From SURF-21 sp964592775 (GTDB lineage: Bacteria > Actinomycetota > Geothermincolia > Geothermincolales > RBG-13-55-18), in the NCBI GenBank assembly GCA_964592775.1, contig CAZQFX010000181.1:1-5124 (forward strand): DNA of 5,124 nucleotides, given 5' to 3'. Made by a program: the position numbers and the translations under genes. Below the pieces are notes generated by a model, which was not told the origin of the DNA, did no database searches, and saw only the letters and a program-made list of their open reading frames with translations. Below are positions 1 to 5,124 of this stretch, piece after piece. Within the stretch, counting starts at the first letter, position 1. The number at the start of each line of letters is the position of its first letter.

Positions 1-87
1 CCGAGCTGCATGGCGACATGCAGAGTCCGGCAGAAATGACCGGACCCTCGAATCGGCAGGCAACGCCGTTCGGGAGTAACAACACTG
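1..87 (+). ncRNA. Putative 3' end of a group I intron in the 23S rRNA gene
   Basis: Seen: bases 1-87 do not match 23S rRNA, although the base at 88 onward equals E. coli U2605 and continues faultlessly. Three hairpins are present. Positions 7-12 pair with 17-22 (TGCATG/CATGCA) with a GCGA tetraloop. CCGG 27-30 pairs with 40-43. A long stem pairs 47-57 with 65-74 (one bulged T at 53). Between the first two lies GAGTCC (23-28). Known: group I introns have, in this order, P8, the P7 3' strand (often AGTCC), P9 and P9 extensions, and end in G after a 5' exon ending in U. Here the last base would be G87, and the missing exon base would be U2604. Inference: this is the 3' part of such an intron. 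The P7 5' strand, P1 and any homing endonuclease would lie left of the window. Alternatives are another intervening sequence, a damaged rRNA copy or a chimeric assembly. Confidence 0.5.
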
Positions 88-382
<295 letters not shown>

Positions 383-453
383 AAACCTCGGAGATCGCTG
401 TGCAGTTTTGAAGGTACGAGGAAGAGCTGGCAGCTTGAAAAGAGAATAAGATG

Positions 454-571
454 TTCTCGGTGGCCATAGCGGAGGTGATCACCTGTTTCCATTCCGAACA
501 CAGAAGTTAAGCCCTCCAGCGCCGATGGTACTGCTCGGGGGACCGTGTGGGAGAGTAGGTCGCCGCCGGAA
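454..571 (+). rRNA. rrf: 5S ribosomal RNA
   Basis: A complete 5S rRNA of about 117 bases follows 23S after a spacer of about 70 bases. The diagnostic CCGAACACAGAAGTTAAG of loops B/C is at 495-512, and GGGAGAGTAGGTCGCCGCC lies near the 3' end. The two ends pair to form helix I (GGTGGC 459-464 with GCCGCC 562-567). Exact termini are estimated from this pairing. In the 23S-5S spacer, CCTCG 386-390 can pair with CGAGG 417-421, which may be part of a processing stem. No tRNA follows. Confidence 0.93.
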
Positions 572-579
572 CACTTTTC

Positions 580-605
580 AAGGGCCGGGAAACCGGCCCT
601 TTTCT
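580..605 (+). terminator. Rho-independent terminator of the rRNA operon
   Basis: A perfect 9-pair stem (580-588 with 593-601, AAGGGCCGG/CCGGCCCTT) closes a GAAA tetraloop and runs into TTTCTC. It begins 9 bases after the 5S 3' end, as expected for the end of an rRNA transcript. The A-run before the stem could let it act on minus-strand transcripts too. Confidence 0.85.
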
Positions 606-940
606 CGTGGGCGGGCTGAAAGGGAGCCGCCAGGGTGGCTTCTTCGAGGATGAGCATGGCGATCGTCGACGGTGATGATCAATCCCCGGTTACATCGAGG
701 TGACGCGAGCCGCCACACGGATAGATGTACCTATTTCAGCAGGTGAGAGGACCTGAGCGCCTGTTCCCCCGGCTCTGCGAGAACAGTCACGGGGGAGCCC
801 GTCTCGGCGTAGACGATCCTCATGGGCCGCATGGGCGGGATAGCGAAGGAAAGGGAGGAGAGATCGAGGTGGAGCGGCCCTATCCCGATAGCATCGCAGC
901 GGCACTCTCGATACGACACCGTATTTTCGGACCGGAGCGC
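606..940. other. Non-coding stretch between 5S rRNA and the DUF2892 gene
   Basis: I see no gene here. Reading frames on both strands lack a ribosome binding site and resemble no family I know. A weak hairpin at 625-640 (AGCCGC/GTGGCT, one G-U pair, loop CAGG) followed by TCTTC may be a backup terminator for the rRNA operon. The minus-strand gene at 941 must also end into this stretch, but I find no clear terminator for it. A decayed gene cannot be excluded. Confidence 0.5.
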
Positions 941-1141
941 TTATATGGGTTTGCCCACGGTATTGATCTTGAAAGCCTTGTAAAGAGGGCAGTAACCCGA
1001 GAAAACGGAGGACAAGATCATACCGGCCTTGAATGCGGCCAGGACCCCTGGCTTATCATGCCGCCTCCACGCGAAAGCGAAGACCGCCACGGAAAGAAAG
1101 GCCCTTACTGCCTTGTCAAGGGTGCCGACGTTACGCTGCAT
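941..1141 (-). CDS. Small membrane protein, DUF2892/YgaP-like family
   Basis: This 66-residue protein looks like the two-helix DUF2892 family (inner membrane protein YgaP-like, PF11127). Its hallmarks are an N-terminal NVGTLDKAVR (residues 4-13), a first hydrophobic helix at about 11-25, a short basic loop (WRRHDK 25-30), a second hydrophobic segment at about 33-49, and the end motif YCPLYKAFKINT (50-61), close to the common FCPLYALLGINT form. Known: family members are short membrane domains, sometimes fused to rhodanese domains. The lone form has no established biochemical role, so I assign none. The start is the ATG at 1141, because CTGGAGGT lies 6-13 bases upstream. A longer in-frame start at 1186 lacks such a site and would add 15 polar residues absent from the family. 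The gene stands alone, convergent with the rRNA operon. Confidence 0.82.
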   Translation of the reverse strand: MQRNVGTLDKAVRAFLSVAVFAFAWRRHDKPGVLAAFKAGMILSSVFSGYCPLYKAFKINTVGKPI

Positions 1142-1191
1142 GGCGCACCTCCAGAGATGGTATCGAGTTCTTCGAGACGTACCCACTCCCT

Positions 1192-1220
1192 AGATTAGTG
1201 ATGTATGAAATCGTGCGCAA
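1192..1220 (-). promoter_or_regulatory. Candidate sigma70-type promoter for the DUF2892 gene
   Basis: On the minus strand, TTGCGC (1215-1220) is followed after 17 bases by TAATCT (1192-1197). Transcription would start near 1185, giving a leader of about 45 bases before the ATG at 1141. The spacing is optimal, but both boxes depart from consensus, so this is a candidate only. The same -35 hexamer occurs in the hydratase promoter at 4042-4047. Confidence 0.4.
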
Positions 1221-1558
1221 CGGGCTTTCGGGCGGTTTTCATATAGGCATAATGGGTGGGATTTGGAGTGGGTAGATGTCGCCACAACAAGCAACTGGGA
1301 GGGCCTGGCCCGTGGCACGGAGCCGCGAATCAGGTCTGATACAATGGTGGGACGGGTTGGGCCGCGGGCTGACCCGCGGAACGGCAAAGGAGTTTGAGAG
1401 ACACTATGATCGAGGTATATCCAGGTACGGCCTGTGTAGCGTCTGTTTGAGGTCATCCGCCCGGCCTGATCGAGTCACGGTTAGTGGCTGCATGGAGATA
1501 GGCGGGGGAGAAGGTGACGCACCTGCTGCCCTGCGGTCAATATATTCAAAGGGGCAAT
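1221..1558. other. Non-coding leader region upstream of the TPR gene
   Basis: About 340 bases with no convincing gene. The minus-strand frame starting at 1456 has no ribosome binding site and no recognisable sequence. Features seen are an extended -10 candidate (1337-1345), a perfect 7-pair GC hairpin with loop CTGA (CCGCGGG 1362-1368 with CCCGCGG 1373-1379) lacking a T-run, and a second weak promoter candidate (TTGAGA 1394-1399, 16 bases, TATATC 1416-1421). If transcription starts near 1352, the hairpin lies in a leader of about 200 bases, which is long enough for a regulatory role. I recognise no riboswitch class. Confidence 0.45.
1337..1345 (+). promoter_or_regulatory. Candidate extended -10 promoter for the TPR gene
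   Basis: TGATACAAT forms an extended -10 element (TG, one base, TACAAT). No good -35 box stands 16-18 bases upstream, which extended -10 promoters can tolerate. A start near 1352 would leave about 200 bases of leader before the TPR gene. Weak evidence on its own. Confidence 0.25.
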
Positions 1559-2752
1559 ATGAGCGAAGCTGTGGATCTGAGGGCTGCCCTGTTCCAGTTC
1601 GCTACGAACGCGGCGGGCAAGGTACCGGCGATATTCGAGAACATGCTCACGCTGTATATCACGAACGCCCTGGAAAAGGCGGCCGGCATCCACGTGGTGG
1701 ATCTCACCACCCCCACCCGGGAAGGCGAGGTCCTGACTCTGACCCAGGAACTGGGCGAGGGCGAGGTCAGGGAGGCCGCCGCTCGTGTTGGGGCCCATGT
1801 GTCAATATGGGGAAGCCTGGCGTTCTTGCCCGACGGCCATCCGGTCATCGAGGGGCTGGAGGTCGCCATAAAAGCGGTGAAGAGCGAGAGTGGCGCGGCG
1901 GTGGAGGCGCGCAGGATATTCTTCGACGCCCTGCGCGGAGACGAGAGGACGGGTATGCTGAACGTGGATATGGCGGCGCTGGAGGACCTGGTCGAGGAGA
2001 TCCTGGCCGTTGTGGCAGAGATACTCGGCCTCGCCAGCGACGGATTGCGGCCGAACAGGATAGGGGAGGGTCTCTCCAATTCGGACCGCGCAGTCGGGTA
2101 TTTCATCTATGCTTTGCGCATAGCCGACGACACCGAGAACAAGCTGCGCCTATACCTCAAGGCCATAACCGCGGACCCCGAGTTCGCCTTCGCCTATACC
2201 AACGCGGCCCAGTTGCTGCTGGGAGAAGGCAGGTACGGTGAGGCCATGAGATTGCTCCTGCGGGCGGAGGCGCGCCTGGGGGGAAGCGGCCTCGAGCCGG
2301 ATATCCTCAACCTTTTGGGAGTGGCCACCATGAACATGGGCATGTGGGAGGATGCGGTGAGCGTCTGGGAGCGCGCCCTGGACCTGGAGCCGGAACACGT
2401 CGAGGCGTTGTGCAACCTGGCATCCGCATATGCCATGCGCGAGATGCCCGAGACGGCGGAGGAGTATTACGCCAGGGCTCTGTCTTACAGGCGCGATTAC
2501 CCCCTTGCCTGGTTTTCCCTGGGAAGGCTGCAGGCGCGGGAGGAGAAGTACGAGGATTCCGAGACGTCCATGCGCCACTATATCGAACTCTGCCCTGGCG
2601 ACCCCTGGGCATATTGCATCCTCGGGACCAGCCTGGCCAAGCAGGGGAGGGACAACGAGGCGGAGTTCGCGCTGGCCAAGGCGGTCCAGCTCGACCCGGA
2701 CGGTGAGGCTGGCGCCCTGGCCCGCCTGGAGCTGAACGAGCTAAAGAAATAG
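1559..2752 (+). CDS. TPR-repeat protein with TolB/FlgO-like N-terminal domain
   Basis: This is a 397-residue protein. It has no signal peptide or membrane segment, so it is probably cytoplasmic. Residues 24-126 look like a mixed alpha/beta domain: helix, IHVVDLT (44-50), a charged helix, then AARVGAHVSIWGSL (73-86) and a strand pair ending in SGAAVEARRIFF. That pattern resembles TolB N-terminal or FlgO/CsgG-type domains, a similarity of pattern only. From about 209 to 382 it is built of tetratricopeptide repeats. The repeat ends DLEPEH, SYRRDY, ELCPGD and QLDPDG recur exactly every 34 residues, and a degenerate unit lies at about 173-208. TPR arrays bind other proteins; the partner is unknown. 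I chose the ATG at 1559 because AAAGGGG stands 5 bases upstream. A GTG at 1514 after GGGGGAG is the alternative and adds 15 residues. The gene is monocistronic as far as the window shows and ends in the repeat cluster at 2757. Confidence 0.9.
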   Translation: MSEAVDLRAALFQFATNAAGKVPAIFENMLTLYITNALEKAAGIHVVDLTTPTREGEVLTLTQELGEGEVREAAARVGAHVSIWGSLAFLPDGHPVIEGLEVAIKAVKSESGAAVEARRIFFDALRGDERTGMLNVDMAALEDLVEEILAVVAEILGLASDGLRPNRIGEGLSNSDRAVGYFIYALRIADDTENKLRLYLKAITADPEFAFAYTNAAQLLLGEGRYGEAMRLLLRAEARLGGSGLEPDILNLLGVATMNMGMWEDAVSVWERALDLEPEHVEALCNLASAYAMREMPETAEEYYARALSYRRDYPLAWFSLGRLQAREEKYEDSETSMRHYIELCPGDPWAYCILGTSLAKQGRDNEAEFALAKAVQLDPDGEAGALARLELNELKK

Positions 2753-2756
2753 CGCC

Positions 2757-2836
2757 AAATCCCAACCTGGGGTCAGCCCTGGAACGGGATCGTCCTGAAA
2801 TCCCAACCTGGGGTCAGCCCTGGAACGGGATCGTCC
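2757..2836. repeat. Tandem 39-base direct repeat, 41-base period
   Basis: Bases 2757-2795 and 2798-2836 are identical over 39 positions and are separated by TG. The unit starts AAATCCCAACCTGGGGTCAG and ends GGAACGGGATCGTCC. It begins 4 bases after the TPR stop codon. Exact identity implies recent duplication or a mobile origin. Two copies without spacers of CRISPR type do not make a CRISPR array. The GGGGTCAG core returns as GGGGTCGG in the hairpin at 3050-3104. Confidence 0.95.
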
Positions 2837-2856
2837 CGATCCCGTTCCAGGGCTGG
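2814..2856. repeat. Long near-perfect hairpin built on the second repeat copy
   Basis: Bases 2815-2833 pair with 2837-2855 without a mismatch (19 pairs; a G-T pair at 2814/2856 can be added), leaving a 3-base loop, TCC. The left arm is the second half of the 39-base repeat and the right arm is its reverse complement. There is no T-run on either side, so it is not a classical intrinsic terminator. It may still stop or stabilise converging transcripts from the TPR gene and the hydratase gene. The first repeat copy can compete for the same right arm. Confidence 0.9.
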
Positions 2857-3049
2857 AATGATAAAGAGCGGACACCTCCGATCAATTAGGTGACACACCC
2901 AGCCCGCCCCAAGGGACCGGAACGGCTTCCTTCCAGGGCTACCCTAAAATAGCAACCAGCATTTTTGTCCTCGGTGGTGTCGCGGCCGTGCGACATGGAC
3001 GACTGACACCTGCTTTGAGTCACGGAGCGTTGTTGGAAGGCAGCCCTTG
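2857..3049. other. Non-coding stretch with possible remnant of a mobile element
   Basis: No gene is seen. TTCCAGGGCT at 2931-2940 repeats the 10 bases at 2845-2854, the right arm of the long hairpin. CACCT (2873-2877) and AGGTG (2888-2892) form a short inverted repeat inside a segment whose minus strand reads GTGTCACCTAATTGATC, a look I associate with insertion-sequence ends but cannot confirm. A 6-pair stem (TGTCGC 2978-2983 with GCGACA 2990-2995) is also present. Confidence 0.3.
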
Positions 3050-3104
3050 GGGTCGGACCTGAAAACCCGCGGTGAGGACACCGCAACTTTTCAGGTGCCG
3101 ACCC
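3050..3104 (-). terminator. Two-tier hairpin downstream of the hydratase gene, possible terminator or palindromic repeat
   Basis: GGGTCGG (3050-3056) and ACCTGAAAA (3057-3065) pair with TTTTCAGGT (3088-3096) and CCGACCC (3098-3104), with one bulged base at 3097. Inside, GCGGTG (3069-3074) pairs with CACCGC (3079-3084) around a 4-base loop. On the minus strand it begins 7 bases after the hydratase stop codon. There the inner stem is followed by GGGTTTTC, so it could terminate that transcript. Its GGGGTC start also resembles the repeats at 2757-2836, so it may be a diverged copy of the same palindromic element. Confidence 0.65.
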
Positions 3105-3111
3105 TGCCCCT

Positions 3112-3900
3112 CTAGCGGCCTTTGTACCGGGGTTTGCGGTTCTCCAACATGGCCTTGACGGCCTCCTGGTGGTCCTCCGAGACGAGGCACAGGGTCTGGG
3201 CGATGGCCTCGAACTCCAGTGCCGTCTCGGGATCGGAATCCCAACACCTGGTGATGACCTGTTTAGCCATGGCGATGCCGAGGATTGGGCCGTCGGCAAG
3301 CCTCTGGGCAAGCTTCATAGCCTCGGGCAGCACCTGGTCCCTGGGGTAGACATGTTCGACCATGCCGACGCGGTAGGCCTCCGCGGCGTCGATGGTGTCA
3401 CCGGTGAAGATGAGCTCCTTGGCGTAGCCATTGCCTACGAGGCGGGCCAAGCGCTTGCAGGCGCCAAGGTCGGGGATGATCCCGAACTTGATCTCCATGA
3501 GGTTGAACTTGGCGTCGTCGGAGGCGATGCGGATATCACAGGCGAGCACGATCTCCATGGCTCCCCCGAAGGCCAGGCCGTTCACCGCCGCTATGACCGG
3601 CTTGTCCATCACCTCGTAGGCCAGGTAGGTGCCCTGTACGTCCTTGAGGAAAGCGTGGATCTGCAGTGCCGAGAGCTGGGCCAAGCCGGCAAAGCTCCCC
3701 AGGTCGAGACCGCTCGAGAACGATTTCCCGGCCCCGGTCATCACCACCGCGCGCACCTCCGGGTCGTTCTGCAGCTCCTTGGCCGCCGTGCCCAGCTCCA
3801 GGAACATGACATGGTTCATGGCGTTGTGCACGTCGGGCCGGTTCAGGGTGAGGACGGCGACACCGTCCTTCTTCTCGATGGTCAAGGTCTCGTAAGCCAT
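3112..3900 (-). CDS. Enoyl-CoA hydratase/isomerase (crotonase superfamily)
   Basis: This 262-residue protein has the usual crotonase length and is complete. It should act on acyl-CoA thioesters in the cytoplasm, hydrating or isomerising double bonds in fatty-acid or related CoA degradation. Visible motifs are LNRPDVHNAMN (19-29), the oxyanion/CoA loop GKSFSSGLDL (58-67), PVIAAVNGLAFGGAMEIVLA (101-120), ACDIRIAS, and GMVEHVYP (179-186). E116 and E136 are 20 residues apart, like the catalytic Glu144 and Glu164 of rat enoyl-CoA hydratase. D144, eight residues after E136, matches the position of Asp204 in dienoyl-CoA isomerase, and the GIIPDLG context occurs in isomerase-type members. Hydratase, isomerase, or both are therefore possible; no substrate can be named. 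The start at 3900 is supported by AAGGAGGA 7 bases upstream. It is divergent from fmdB and convergent with the TPR gene, with no other beta-oxidation gene nearby. Confidence 0.93.
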   Translation of the reverse strand: MAYETLTIEKKDGVAVLTLNRPDVHNAMNHVMFLELGTAAKELQNDPEVRAVVMTGAGKSFSSGLDLGSFAGLAQLSALQIHAFLKDVQGTYLAYEVMDKPVIAAVNGLAFGGAMEIVLACDIRIASDDAKFNLMEIKFGIIPDLGACKRLARLVGNGYAKELIFTGDTIDAAEAYRVGMVEHVYPRDQVLPEAMKLAQRLADGPILGIAMAKQVITRCWDSDPETALEFEAIAQTLCLVSEDHQEAVKAMLENRKPRYKGR

Positions 3901-3906
3901 GTCTCA

Positions 3907-3914
3907 TCCTCCTT
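3907..3914 (-). promoter_or_regulatory. Ribosome binding site of the hydratase gene
   Basis: AAGGAGGA on the minus strand, 6-7 bases before the ATG at 3900, is an almost perfect anti-Shine-Dalgarno match and fixes the start codon. Confidence 0.9.
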
Positions 3915-3941
3915 CCCGTGACCAGGTAATGGGCTGTGCCA

Positions 3942-3984
3942 TTCTCCGCAAGGCCGCAGCGAGGATCTCCACCCTGGCGGAGAA
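3942..3984. repeat. Inverted repeat in the hydratase mRNA leader
   Basis: TTCTCCGC (3942-3949) and GCGGAGAA (3977-3984) are perfect complements, 27 bases apart. They lie in the presumed 5' leader of the hydratase transcript, about 45 bases before its start codon. The leader could fold here. I recognise no known riboregulator. Confidence 0.5.
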
Positions 3985-4017
3985 ACCTCTGCCGGGAGCG
4001 ACCGCTTGCGGCACTTG

Positions 4018-4047
4018 ATTATGTCACGGCGGCCGAACCGGGCGCAA
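4018..4047 (-). promoter_or_regulatory. Candidate sigma70-type promoter for the hydratase gene
   Basis: On the minus strand, TTGCGC (4042-4047) and CATAAT (4018-4023) are 18 bases apart, and TGA directly before CATAAT gives an extended -10. Transcription would begin near 4011, leaving a leader of about 110 bases. Confidence 0.55.
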
Positions 4048-4066
4048 ACCTCAAGCGGCGAGGTTT
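4046..4066. promoter_or_regulatory. Perfect dyad AAACCTC-N7-GAGGTTT, candidate operator
   Basis: AAACCTC (4046-4052) and GAGGTTT (4060-4066) form a perfect 7+7 dyad with a 7-base spacer, touching the -35 box of the hydratase promoter. The half-site AAACCTC recurs at 3983-3989 and 4095-4101, and the longer GAGAAACCTC/GAGGTTTCTC pair links 3980-3989 with 4060-4069. Such placement suits a dimeric repressor acting on the divergent region. No regulator gene is in the window, so this remains inference. Confidence 0.4.
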
Positions 4067-4133
4067 CTCTGCCTTTGGAAGTCGATCTCCCGGAAAACCT
4101 CTTGTTCTTGCGCGATAGCGCCGCGTTCTTTGC

Positions 4134-4142
4134 TGTTATAAT
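4134..4142 (+). promoter_or_regulatory. Extended -10 promoter of the fmdB-type gene
   Basis: TGTTATAAT is a perfect extended -10 (TG, one base, consensus TATAAT). The only -35-like box, TTGCGC at 4108-4113, is 23 bases away and too far for normal contact. Transcription would start near 4149, right at the ribosome binding site, so the leader is very short (about 15 bases). Confidence 0.6.
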
Positions 4143-4150
4143 ATCTTTCT

Positions 4151-4156
4151 GGAGGT
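4151..4156 (+). promoter_or_regulatory. Ribosome binding site deciding the TTG start of the fmdB-type gene
   Basis: GGAGGT lies 7 bases before the TTG at 4164. A GTG at 4155 in the same frame overlaps this site and so cannot be its start. Confidence 0.85.
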
Positions 4157-4163
4157 GAGAGAT

Positions 4164-4427
4164 TTGCCGATCTACGAATACGAGTGCAAGGAGTGCGGGC
4201 ACTCTTTCGACCTCATGCAGCCCATGGACGCGGAGAAGGTGGCCGACTGCGGGAAATGCGGCGCGCCCGCGAGACGGGTGTTCAGCGCCCGCATAGCCGT
4301 GAAATACGAGGGTTGGGGGTTCAACGCCACCGATAAGCTCCTGCCCGAGAGCAGCCGCGCGAAGAGGGATTTCAAGCAGCTGCGCGAGAAGGCGGAGCAG
4401 ATCATGGACGGCGACTTCACTCCCTGA
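4164..4427 (+). CDS. FmdB-family zinc-ribbon protein
   Basis: This 87-residue protein begins MPIYEYECKECGHSF, the signature of the FmdB/putative regulatory zinc-ribbon family (Zn-ribbon_8, CxxC_CxxC type). Two CxxC pairs, C8/C11 and C29/C32, should bind one zinc ion. After the ribbon come ARRVFS (36-41), GWGFNATD (50-57), and a charged helical tail. Known: the family is named after a protein of the formamidase/amidase cluster and is widespread, but its function is not settled. The start is TTG at 4164, because GGAGGT is 7 bases upstream and this restores the conserved MPIYEY opening. It has its own promoter and overlaps nothing. Its stop is only 3 bases from the stop of the convergent radical SAM gene, leaving no room for a terminator between them. 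Confidence 0.92.
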   Translation: MPIYEYECKECGHSFDLMQPMDAEKVADCGKCGAPARRVFSARIAVKYEGWGFNATDKLLPESSRAKRDFKQLREKAEQIMDGDFTP

Positions 4428-4430
4428 GGG

Positions 4431-5124
4431 TCAGGTCCAGCCCATGAGGATGCGGAAGATGTTCCAGCGCCTGAAGCGGCTTCCCGTCACCGGCCACATC
4501 AGTTCTTCCTTGGGAAGGTAGAGCTGCTTCGAGAGTTGCAGCGATTCGCGGCGCAGTTTCTCCAGCTCCGACGACTGCGTCTTGGGGTCGGCGATGACGA
4601 GGATGTCGTCGACCATGGTCAAGAGGGAGATGGTATCGCGGATACGGCGGTCGTTGAGCGTCGCATGTTCGGGGGATATCAGCCCACAGCTCGCCTTGAT
4701 GGAATTTAGGGCCAGAAGGGCCTCATAGGTGACGTCGACTATATCTTGCCTGGTCATCCACCCGGTCTCGTAGCCGAGAAGGTCACGCCAGTGTGGAGAG
4801 AGGGAAGCGCGAATGTGGTCCTCCAGGGTGCGGTGTATGAGGCGGAAACCGTAGCGCTCCGGTTCGCGGTAGTAAGAGCATCCCGGATCGATGAAGGGAG
4901 CTAGGGGCCCTATGGAGGGGTTGACGCACGGTCCGTAGTTACGCAGCAGCTCCCCGCAGTAGTCGATCGTCCGCATCGCGGATTCGCGCGTCTGGCCGGG
5001 CAGGCCGATCGCACTACCAGATAGCCAAGTCCCTGCTGTGCCTGTGGCATGATTAGCTCCAGCCGCCACACAAAACCACATCTCAATTCCGACCGTGCTG
5101 TCAAATGTCCATGTGGCAGCCGTT
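4431..5124 (-). CDS. B12-binding-domain radical SAM protein, C-terminal part (partial, possibly broken)
   Basis: The frame stays open to the window edge, giving 230 codons without the real start. From about position 5009 down it reads GLPGQTRESAM, then PSIGPLAPFIDPG, EPERYGFRLIHRTLEDHIRA and LLGYETGWMTRQDIV. These are features I associate with the C-terminal end of cobalamin-binding-domain radical SAM proteins (TIGR04190-like). GLPGQT marks the last strand of the radical SAM barrel. The B12 domain and the CxxxCxxC iron-sulfur motif would lie beyond 5124 and are not seen, so the assignment rests on the tail alone. The 38 codons before GLPGQT lack the hydrophobic strand usual there and look unrelated, so the gene may be interrupted. 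Known members carry out diverse, mostly uncharacterised radical reactions, and I name no substrate. An ATG at 5081 is not a credible start. Confidence 0.7.
   Translation of the reverse strand, partial: TAATWTFDSTVGIEMWFCVAAGANHATGTAGTWLSGSAIGLPGQTRESAMRTIDYCGELLRNYGPCVNPSIGPLAPFIDPGCSYYREPERYGFRLIHRTLEDHIRASLSPHWRDLLGYETGWMTRQDIVDVTYEALLALNSIKASCGLISPEHATLNDRRIRDTISLLTMVDDILVIADPKTQSSELEKLRRESLQLSKQLYLPKEELMWPVTGSRFRRWNIFRILMGWT
5010..5124. other. Segment of unclear origin at the window edge, possible insertion
   Basis: In the radical SAM frame this translates to a sequence without family features (for example STVGIEMWFCVAAGANHATG), richer in A+T than the gene next to it. Other frames give nothing I recognise either. 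On the plus strand an ATG at 5049 opens a frame reaching the edge that contains KCPCGSR, too short to judge. It may be the end of an insertion sequence, a rearrangement or a contig join. Confidence 0.35.

Noticed and set aside
731..919. Minus-strand frame downstream of the DUF2892 gene
   Set aside because: GTG start without Shine-Dalgarno site and no recognisable family sequence.
725..1198. Plus-strand reading frame of 157 codons
   Set aside because: No ribosome binding site, low-complexity charged composition, and antisense to the better supported DUF2892 gene.
1362..1379. Terminator or tRNA arm
   Set aside because: The 7-pair GC hairpin has no T-run on either strand and no surrounding cloverleaf.
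1276..2241. Plus-strand frame of 321 codons overlapping the TPR gene
   Set aside because: Rich in G, R and P, as expected for an out-of-frame reading of GC-rich coding DNA; the TPR frame explains the region.
2757..2836. CRISPR array
   Set aside because: Only two copies, separated by 2 bases, with no spacers and no cas genes.
2870..2896. Definite insertion-sequence end
   Set aside because: The short inverted repeat and general look are suggestive, but there is no transposase or second end in the window.
3169..3921. Plus-strand frame of 250 codons across the hydratase gene
   Set aside because: Antisense shadow of an unmistakable crotonase-family gene.

Overview
This is a bacterial window. 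It carries the 3' end of a 23S rRNA gene, a 5S rRNA gene, three complete protein genes of clearly recognisable type, one complete TPR gene, and a gene fragment running off the right edge. Base composition is moderately GC-rich, with Shine-Dalgarno sites of the GGAGG type and sigma70-like promoters. The rRNA and protein types suggest a free-living bacterium, possibly an anaerobic actinobacterial-type or similar lineage. That taxonomic guess is weak and would need a database search.

Layout. Positions 1-87 precede the recognisable 23S sequence and do not match it. The universally conserved peptidyl-transferase strand that should stand there (the helix 92-93 region, including the equivalent of E. 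coli A2602) is absent. In its place are three hairpins with the order and look of the 3' half of a group I intron (P8, P7', P9, P9.1), ending in G just before the base equivalent to U2605. The 3' exon of 23S rRNA (88 to about 382) and 5S rRNA (about 454-571) follow, closed by a strong GAAA-loop terminator. No tRNA gene is seen.

Positions 606-940 hold no convincing gene. A 66-residue two-helix membrane protein of the DUF2892/YgaP-like type lies at 941-1141 on the minus strand, facing the rRNA operon. After about 350 bases of non-coding sequence comes a 397-residue cytoplasmic TPR protein (1559-2752, plus). Its N-terminal domain resembles TolB/FlgO-type folds.

The TPR gene converges on an enoyl-CoA hydratase/isomerase family gene (3112-3900, minus). 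The 359 bases between them are rich in structure: a 39-base unit repeated directly with a 41-base period, a near-perfect hairpin of about 20 pairs grown from the second copy, and a separate 55-base hairpin beside the hydratase stop codon. The GGGGTC core is shared by both, so they may be one family of palindromic repeats.

The hydratase gene is divergent from a small FmdB-type zinc-ribbon gene (4164-4427, plus; TTG start). The 263 bases between them hold a good promoter for each direction and a perfect 7+7 base dyad at the edge of the hydratase -35 box, a candidate operator. FmdB runs convergently, with only 3 bases to spare, into the C-terminal part of a B12-binding-domain radical SAM protein (minus). 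That gene continues past the window edge. Its outermost 38 codons do not look like the family, which hints at an insertion or rearrangement near 5010.

No single pathway ties the genes together. Only the fatty-acyl-CoA enzyme has a defined metabolic role. The most unusual signals are the 23S insertion and the repeat cluster at 2757-3104.
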